In this document: positions 58,819 to 64,000 of the stretch, piece after piece | Layout of the letters: each line of letters begins with the position of its first letter | How positions within the stretch are numbered: position 1 is the stretch's first letter | NCBI GenBank assembly: GCA_023423695.1 | Contig: JAFAFA010000086.1 | Coordinates: 1-64,000 of the forward strand | Direction of reading: 5' to 3' | Source: Pseudomonadota bacterium | GTDB lineage: Bacteria > Pseudomonadota > Alphaproteobacteria > Azospirillales > Azospirillaceae | DNA length: 64,000 bases | Made by a program: the position numbers and the translations under genes | The notes under the pieces: generated by a model | Seen by the model: the letters and a program-made list of their open reading frames with translations, nothing else | Databases searched by the model: none | Told to the model about the DNA's origin: nothing

Positions 58819-59488
58819 TCAGTTCGCTGCGAAACAGTAGAGCAGCCCGGCGCCACCGGTGCCCCTCAGCGCATCCTGGCTGCAGCCGCCGCGCGAGGCA
58901 TGCGACGAGTTCCAAGATTTCGCCGGCGGGTCCTCGTTCAGGCCAATGCGGTCATGGTGGCCGACCATGGCCGCGCCATCGGCGCCGCTCTTGGTCCAAT
59001 TGCCGCAGGTCATATCCTGCCCGGCGAGAAAGGCGGTGCCGTCCTGCTGCGACCCAGTCAGGATGTCGTGCGTATTGGGCTGGTCGCCGCGGCCGTTGAT
59101 CATTTCACCCTTCTCGTTCAATGCGGTCTGCTTATTCAAGGCATTGGTTCCATGCAACTCCTCGACCGTCTGGGCGATCACCTCACCCTTGGCGTTTTGC
59201 CAAGGGCCCTTCCCGATGCGGTCGCGCGCGTTGATCGCCGGCTGGCCATTGGCGGCCTGGGTGCTGAGATAGGCGCGCCATGTGCGGCTGCCGGCGGGCG
59301 GCCTCGGCGAGCCGCTGGCAGTGCTGGTCGGCGCCATTCAATCCACCGAGATCGGCCCCCTTGCCGATGCCGACGCTGGTGATGAAGAAAGTCATGGCGG
59401 AAGAGCCGGCCTGCTGCGCCGACGCGGCGCCCGGGACCGCCAACAGGAAAGCGGCCGCCGCCGCGATCCGGAAGCTCGCACTGATCAT
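58819..59488 (-). pseudogene. Secreted lectin-like protein of unknown function, broken by one frameshift
   Basis: The gene starts MISASFRIAAAAAFLLAVPGAASAQQ (signal peptide), then SAMTFFITSVGIGKGADLGGLNGADQHCQRLAEAA. The conserved continuation GSRTWRAYLSTQAANGQPAINARDRIGKGPW is in another frame, so one base was gained or lost near 59290. The rest reads GEVIAQTVEELHG, NTHDILTGSQQDGTAF, MTCGNWTKSG, GHHDRIG, SWNSSHAS and GTGGAGLLYCFAAN, with Cys residues suited to disulphides. I recognise it as a conserved exported protein seen in alphaproteobacteria; its function is unknown to me. A sequencing error rather than a true mutation is possible. Confidence 0.7.
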
Positions 59489-59836
59489 CGGTTTCCTCCG
59501 TTGCTATTGTTCCGCCGCCAGGCCGGGCGTCCACCGAGGGCAGCGCCGTCGATAAACGGACCATACTGGCGGAGCCAGTTGGAAGAAGACGCTCCGGCGG
59601 GGCGATTCATTCCCATGGCTTCGCCGAGAGTTCTGTCAGCCTTCGCGCCAACTTGTTCGACGGCGCGGGGCTGCCGTAGAGGATCATTTCCACTCTGGAG
59701 GTGATCGATGCGCTGCACACATTGCTCTTCGACCGCGACGACTGATACCGGGGAGCGGAAGTGCTGACTCACTGAGGGGGATTCCCAAGGCGGGCGATCC
59801 GTGATTCGATTCCCCGTCCATGATGGGGAAAAGCGC
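59489..59836. other. Gap with no complete gene
   Basis: No intact reading frame with family features was found. On the plus strand a 21-residue tail, RIISTLEVIDALHTLLFDRDD with a stop at 59743-59745, looks like the end of a lost protein, since it is preceded by a stop at 59677. The remainder holds the promoter side of the secreted-protein gene and debris next to an IS630 remnant. Confidence 0.4.
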
Positions 59837-60398
59837 ATGCCAGCGGCGTTGCCGATCCGGGAAGACCTGAGCGCCAGCGAATTACGTACCCTGGCGCGGC
59901 GCGAGAGCAAAGGGCGGGTGGCGGCGCGGATGTTCGCCATCGCCCATGCGCTGGACGGGGTGAGCCGGGTGGAAGCGGCGCGGCTGGCTGGCTGGCATGG
60001 ACCGCCAAGCCCTGCGCGACGCGGTGGTGCGCTACAACGCCGAAGGTGTAGCCGGGCTCTACGACCGCCCGCTGCCCGGCCGACCGGAGTGGCTGAGCGA
60101 AGGCGAGCAGGCGACGCTCAAGGCTATCATCCTCGCCGGCCCCGATCCCAAGCGGCATGGCTGCGTGGAATGGACCCTACCGATCTTGTGCGAGGTGATC
60201 GCCGAACGTTTCGCCAAGACGCTGCATCCGGCTAGCCTGTCGCGCATCATGTGCCGGCTGAACCTGTCGAAGCAGAAGACGCGGCCCCGCCATCCGCAGT
60301 CCGACGCCAAGGCCAAGGCCGCCTTCCAAAAAAAGGGGCTGCGCGAAGCCCTGAAGGCCGCGGCTGCCGCGCATCCGGAGCGTCGACTTCAACTCTGA
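59837..60398 (+). pseudogene. IS630-family transposase remnant (N-terminal half, frameshifted)
   Basis: The first frame reads MPAALPIREDLSASELRTLA, RRESKGRVAARMFAIAHALDG and VEAARLAG; the family sequence then continues as MDRQALRDAVVRYNAEGVAGLYDRPLPGRP in another frame. The shift coincides with a repeated CTGGCTGGCTGGC near 59985-59997 (an extra 4-base unit). The second frame runs to AFQKKGLREALKAAAAAHPERRLQL and stops before the DDE part. Confidence 0.75.
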
Positions 60399-60471
60399 TT
60401 CCTGATGCTATGAGGCGGGGCTCCGTGGATGATGGATCGTAGGAGTGTCCCTCATGTGCAAGGAGCCAGCG

Positions 60472-60690
60472 ATGCCGCTTACCAGCCCCGTTGTCGACAG
60501 CACGATCTACCTGGCGCTCGAACTCAGCCGCTCCACCTGGCTCGCCGCCATGCGCTTGCCGGGGGCCACCAAGAGTGTTCTGCATCGCATAGCGGCCGGC
60601 GACATGGCGGCGCTGCTCGCGTTCATCACGACCCAGCGCGCACGCGTGGAAGCGCGCCTGGGCGCCTCGGTCACCGTCGTCTCCTGCTTC
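60472..60690 (+). pseudogene. IS110-family transposase N-terminal fragment
   Basis: The 73 residues from MPLTSPVVDSTIYLALELSR to GASVTVVSCF match the first segment of IS110 transposases (first catalytic acidic residue in ALELSRSTW, Glu rather than Asp). At VVSCF the frame leaves the family. A second open stretch to 60893, with ALERALDDAAAALLVLQAAP, is not recognisable and may be unrelated debris. Confidence 0.6.
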
Positions 60691-60939
60691 GCGTGGACAT
60701 TACCCTGTTCCGTCAGCGGTGGCTTGAGACGGCTGAAGTGCTCTTTGCCTGCACGACGCCGCCCTGCGTGTCGGAAGCACTGGAGCGCGCGCTCGACGAT
60801 GCGGCGGCTGCCCTGCTGGTCCTCCAGGCGGCACCGGCGATCTGGGCCGCCGCCTGGAACGCTGCCGAGGGACGGCAGCTGGCGGGGGGCTGAGTTACTG
60901 CCCCCCTGGCCGCCGTGGCCGCGTGTGACGGAGGGGTTT

Positions 60940-62136
60940 CTACGCCGGTTGCTTGACGGTCGCTGGCCGTGTCCGGCGGAGATGGAGTGCGGTCAGGAGG
61001 CCAACCGAGGCCGCGGCGGCGCCCATCAGGAAGATGCTGCCATAACTAGCCCGGTCGGCGAGCAGCCCTGCCACGGGGCCGGTCAGGCCGTAGGCCACGT
61101 CCTGGAACGCCGCGAAGGCGCCGAGGGCGGTTCCGCGAAGGTGCGGCTCCACGATATGGACGACCTCCCGGCCCATGGATGGGAAGACCAGCGAGCAGCC
61201 AAGGCCCGTCAGGAAGGCTCCGGCCAGCGCCAGCAACGGATCGTTCGCGCTCCAGACCAGCAGCTGGCCGACGGCCTCAACCGCGAGCGATCCGATCGCC
61301 ACTGGCAGGCCGCCGATGCGGTCCGGGAGATGGCCAAGGGTAAAGCGGACGAGGACGAAACCGGTGCCGAAGGCGGTCAGGCCGAGCCCGGCGAAAGGCC
61401 AGCCCTCGCGGACGAAGTGGAGGGAGAGGAAAGCGCCGATCGCGGCGAAGCCGATGCCCTGGAGGCAGACGACGGAGCCTTGCATCCAAATCCGGCCGAG
61501 CACGCTCCGGAATGGCGGGCGTTCGGCATTCGAATGGGCGGCGACCCCTTCCATCCTGCTGACAGCCAGCAGGCCGAGGGCGGGCAGCAGGGCGCTGACC
61601 GCCATGGCACCGGAGAAGCCGAGCCGGTCGAGGAGCGCCAAGCCCACCGGGCCGCCCGCCGCGAAAGCGCCGTAGAGCGAGGCGCCGATCAGCGCCAGCA
61701 CCTTGCCCGCCCGCTGCGGGCCGACGATGCCGATGCCCCAGGCCACCACGCCGACACCGGCCAGGCTCTCGCCGAGGCCGATGAGCAGGCGTCCCAGGAC
61801 GAGTAGGCAGAATGCCTGCCACGGCAGGTGGGACAGCAGTCCGGCGGTCATCGAGACCAGCCCGCCCGCCACGTAGAAGACCAATCCCCGGCTGACGGCG
61901 AGCTTGGCACCCCGGCGGTCCGAGAGGGTACCTGCGAACCCGCGGGTGAGGATGGTGGCGAGGAAGGCGCTGCCGACGCCGAGTCCGGCCCAGACGTTGC
62001 CGAGGCCGAGATCACCGGCTACGAAGAGCGGGATCACGGGCAGGGAGATGGCGACGCAGAAATAGGAGATGAAAAGAACGACGGCGAGGATAATGAGGCG
62101 GCCTTGAGCCGCATCGCGCGCCGGTTGGGGACCCAT
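60940..62136 (-). CDS. MFS transporter (YhhS/YfcJ-like)
   Basis: The 398-residue protein has twelve predicted membrane segments. The inter-helix loop between segments 2 and 3 has the MFS signature RGFAGTLSDRRGAKLAV (GxxxDRxGxR/K). LLIGLGESLAGVGVVAWGIGIVGPQRAGKVLA resembles the YhhS/YfcJ group of drug or arabinose exporters. The start MGPQPARDAAQGRLIIL at 62136 is preferred to an arginine-rich 53-residue leader. It has no operon partner and is flanked by IS debris, so it may be an acquired exporter. Confidence 0.85.
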   Translation of the reverse strand: MGPQPARDAAQGRLIILAVVLFISYFCVAISLPVIPLFVAGDLGLGNVWAGLGVGSAFLATILTRGFAGTLSDRRGAKLAVSRGLVFYVAGGLVSMTAGLLSHLPWQAFCLLVLGRLLIGLGESLAGVGVVAWGIGIVGPQRAGKVLALIGASLYGAFAAGGPVGLALLDRLGFSGAMAVSALLPALGLLAVSRMEGVAAHSNAERPPFRSVLGRIWMQGSVVCLQGIGFAAIGAFLSLHFVREGWPFAGLGLTAFGTGFVLVRFTLGHLPDRIGGLPVAIGSLAVEAVGQLLVWSANDPLLALAGAFLTGLGCSLVFPSMGREVVHIVEPHLRGTALGAFAAFQDVAYGLTGPVAGLLADRASYGSIFLMGAAAASVGLLTALHLRRTRPATVKQPA

Positions 62137-62376
62137 GGAGGTTCTCCACGCTGGTCCTCGATCGACGGGCCGTCCGACAACGCGAACGCGCTCCGATCGA
62201 CGAGGATCGTTGAGCGCGTTGGTTGACGTTAAACGCTTACGGCCAGTGCGACTGGCGATACGGGCACGATTACTGGATGCGGTCGGAAAAGGCAACCCGG
62301 AAGTCTGACGAGCCAGACAGGCAGGATTTAGAGGTGACGTGTGGCCAGTGGCGTCAGTGCTGGCGAACCAGGCAGG

Positions 62377-63198
62377 TCAAACGCTGCGACCGAAGATGTC
62401 GTTGAGTTGCTTGTTCGATGTGCCGGATGCGAGCCCCTCAAACGATCCGGCCTTCATCGCCTTCGCCATGCGCATGACCGCGCCCCAGGCCGCCCGCGCC
62501 AGTCCGCCGCCGACGCTGATCCGCCGCACACCGAGATCAGCGATCTCGGCCCGGGTGGCGTCCGGGCGCATCACAAGCAGGTTGACCGGCTTGGGCGCCA
62601 CGGCGCGGACCATGCTCGCGATGTCGGCTTTCTCGATTACACCGGGGGCGTAAAGGCAATCGGCGCCCGCATGGGCGAAGGCCACCAACTTGTCGATCGC
62701 CTCGGATACCCGCGTGGGATCGCTCAGCAGGATTTCGGTGCGCGCCACCAGCATGACATCCTCACCGGTCCGGTCGATGGCGGCGCGAGCGGTTCGGATG
62801 CGTTCGACGGAAGTGGCGGTATCGTAGAAGCCAGGTTTGCCATCGGCGCGGATGTCCTCGATCGATAGGCCCGCGACACCGACGTCGACCGCGAGCCGAA
62901 CATTCGCAGCCAGTTCCTCAAGATCATGGGCGAAGCCGGATGCGAAATCGGCGTTCACCGGGAGATCCGTGGCGAGAACGAGGCTCCCGAGATGCGCCAG
63001 GACATCGTTGAGTTCGACACCGTTTTCGGGGCGACCCTGCGACCAGGAATAGCCTGAACTCGTCGAGGCCAGGGCGCTGAAGCCCATGTGCTCCATCATC
63101 CGGGCACTGCCGATATCCCAGGGGTTCGGCAGGATGAAACAGCCCTCCTCATGAAGCGCACGGAAAGCCTCACGCTTTTCTGCGATGGTGCGGGCCAT
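62377..63198 (-). CDS. Isocitrate lyase/PEP mutase superfamily enzyme
   Basis: This 273-residue TIM barrel has LHEEGCFILPNPWDIGSARMMEHMGFSALASTSSGYSWSQGRP (active-site loop region), DLPVNADFASGFA, VGVAGLSIEDIRADG (metal-binding SIED) and VMLVARTEIL. This resembles 2-methylisocitrate lyase-like or oxaloacetate decarboxylase-like members; the KKCGH loop of isocitrate lyase is absent. It would cleave or decarboxylate a small oxo- or hydroxy-dicarboxylate. It is a single gene divergent from the MYG1-family gene. Confidence 0.85.
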   Translation of the reverse strand: MARTIAEKREAFRALHEEGCFILPNPWDIGSARMMEHMGFSALASTSSGYSWSQGRPENGVELNDVLAHLGSLVLATDLPVNADFASGFAHDLEELAANVRLAVDVGVAGLSIEDIRADGKPGFYDTATSVERIRTARAAIDRTGEDVMLVARTEILLSDPTRVSEAIDKLVAFAHAGADCLYAPGVIEKADIASMVRAVAPKPVNLLVMRPDATRAEIADLGVRRISVGGGLARAAWGAVMRMAKAMKAGSFEGLASGTSNKQLNDIFGRSV

Positions 63199-63272
63199 GG
63201 CTCATCTCCTAAAAGAGGGCTGTTAGATCCGGATTTCCGAGGGCTGTCCTGGAATCCATTTGGAGGAAAACC

Positions 63273-64000
63273 ATGACGAAGAGCCTTCGGCTTGTCACCC
63301 ATGGTGGCTCGTTCCACTGCGATGAGGTGCTGGGATACGCCATCCTGCGCCGTGCCCTGCCGCCCGAGGCGCTGGCCGCCTCCACGCTAGTACGCGCAAG
63401 GGATCAGCAGGTCATCGACGCCGCCGACATCGTCTGGGACGTCGGCGGCGTCTTCGACCCCGCGCGGGGGCGCTTCGACCACCACCAGCGCGGTGCCCCG
63501 GTGCGTCCCGACGGCTCGCCCTACTCCTCGGCGGGCCTGCTATGGGCCGCCTTTGGCCGCGACGCGGTGCGCGCCATCCTGGCGGGACGCGGCGGCGAGG
63601 ACGTCGTTGAGCGGATCTGGACGGAGATGGACGAGCAGGTAGTCCGCCTCGTCGACCTCGCCGACAACGGCCAGCGCCCTGTCCCTGACTTCGGCGACGA
63701 TGGCCTTGACCGGGCGGCCCGGATCGCGGACGGGATGGCCCTGCCGTCCTTAGTCGAGGTCCTGAACCTGCCTTGGGATGCCGACTTGATCGACCGGGCC
63801 CGGGTCGAGGACGAGCGCTTCGGCCAGGCCGCCGAGATCGCGGGCGCCTTCCTCGACGGTCGCGTCGAGCAGATCCGCGCCCGCATCGCCGCCCGCGACA
63901 TCGTGCTGGAGGCGCATGCCCGCTCGGCCGACCCGCGTGTGCTGGAGCTCGACCGCGGCATGCCCTGGCAGGGACCGGCGCATGACGCAGACCTGCCGGT
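63273..64000 (+). CDS. MYG1-family (UPF0160) protein, N-terminal part (runs off the right edge)
   Basis: The first 242 residues of a MYG1 protein are present: LRLVTHGGSFHCDEVLGYAILRR (about 6-28), ADIVWDVGGVFDPARGRFDHHQRGAP (about 52-77; the DHHQR motif of DHH-like phosphoesterases) and SSAGLLWAAFGRDAVRAIL. MYG1 proteins are metal-dependent 3'-5' RNA exonucleases of the DHH superfamily. In bacteria they are conserved but little studied. TGGAGG lies before the ATG. No partner gene is visible. Confidence 0.9.
   Translation, partial: MTKSLRLVTHGGSFHCDEVLGYAILRRALPPEALAASTLVRARDQQVIDAADIVWDVGGVFDPARGRFDHHQRGAPVRPDGSPYSSAGLLWAAFGRDAVRAILAGRGGEDVVERIWTEMDEQVVRLVDLADNGQRPVPDFGDDGLDRAARIADGMALPSLVEVLNLPWDADLIDRARVEDERFGQAAEIAGAFLDGRVEQIRARIAARDIVLEAHARSADPRVLELDRGMPWQGPAHDADLP

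Noticed and set aside
62137..62376. Inverted CGATCG/CCTCG repeats upstream of the MFS gene as an operator
   Set aside because: The arms pair only partly and such short GC-rich repeats are frequent here.
1..64000. tRNA, rRNA, CRISPR, prophage or replication genes
   Set aside because: None was seen; no array of regular repeats, no cloverleaf-like conserved arms, no phage structural or Rep/Par genes.

Overview
The window is very GC-rich, with overlapping start and stop codons (ATGA, GTGA), many TRAP and branched-chain ABC uptake systems, and protein families typical of Rhodospirillales. It looks like an alphaproteobacterial replicon of Azospirillum type, plausibly an accessory or megaplasmid region rich in uptake and catabolism genes. 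This is an inference from gene content; no rRNA, tRNA, CRISPR array or replication gene is visible.

Region A (1-19109) is a divergent catabolic locus. A ten-gene minus-strand operon runs from 10875 to the left edge: TRAP transporter (binding protein, small and large permease), ketopantoate-reductase-like protein, aldehyde dehydrogenase, FAD-linked D-2-hydroxyacid dehydrogenase, mesaconyl-C4-CoA-hydratase-like protein, citramalyl-CoA-lyase-like protein, etfB and etfA. Facing it on the plus strand are a 2-oxoglutarate dehydrogenase E1 paralogue, a methylsuccinyl-CoA dehydrogenase, a LysR regulator, an SDR and a mesaconyl-CoA C1-C4 transferase. Together they can be read as a complete route methylsuccinyl-CoA -> mesaconyl-C1-CoA -> mesaconyl-C4-CoA -> citramalyl-CoA -> acetyl-CoA + pyruvate. 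The E1 paralogue and a 2-oxoacid-type TRAP binding protein suggest that a methyl-branched 2-oxo-dicarboxylate feeds it.

Region B (19138-30973) is a second divergent module: maleate-isomerase/Asp-Glu-racemase family protein, D-amino acid dehydrogenase and RidA on the minus strand; a five-gene branched-chain-type ABC importer, a GntR/FCD regulator and a fused indolepyruvate ferredoxin oxidoreductase on the plus strand. Four copies of a TGTATACA-like palindrome in front of these units point to one GntR regulon for uptake and oxidation of D- or aromatic amino acids.

Region C (31073-44245) holds a GNAT gene, a malonyl-CoA synthetase next to a truncated LysR gene, then an AraC regulator divergent from an eight-gene run: phytanoyl-CoA-dioxygenase-like oxygenase, acyl-CoA ligase, five-gene ABC importer and a second such oxygenase, followed by a serine hydrolase. 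The substrate is unknown.

Region D (44250-51262) begins with a recombination scar (two transposase tails and the last 18 codons of an etfA gene). It continues with an SRPBCC protein, a PEP-hydrolase-family TIM barrel, a Tm-1-like ATP-binding protein, a regulator that fuses the same TIM barrel to an AAA+ domain and a Fis HTH, a third such TIM-barrel protein, and an orphan ABC binding protein.

Region E (51290-54180) is an insertion-sequence graveyard with an IS630-type element nested in a decayed IS6-type element. Region F (54272-58178) is an amino-acid ABC permease/binding protein/FAD oxidase/Lrp operon without an ATPase. Region G (58455-64000) mixes a permease fragment, a frameshifted secreted protein, more IS debris, an MFS exporter, an isocitrate-lyase/PEP-mutase family enzyme and the start of a MYG1-family gene.
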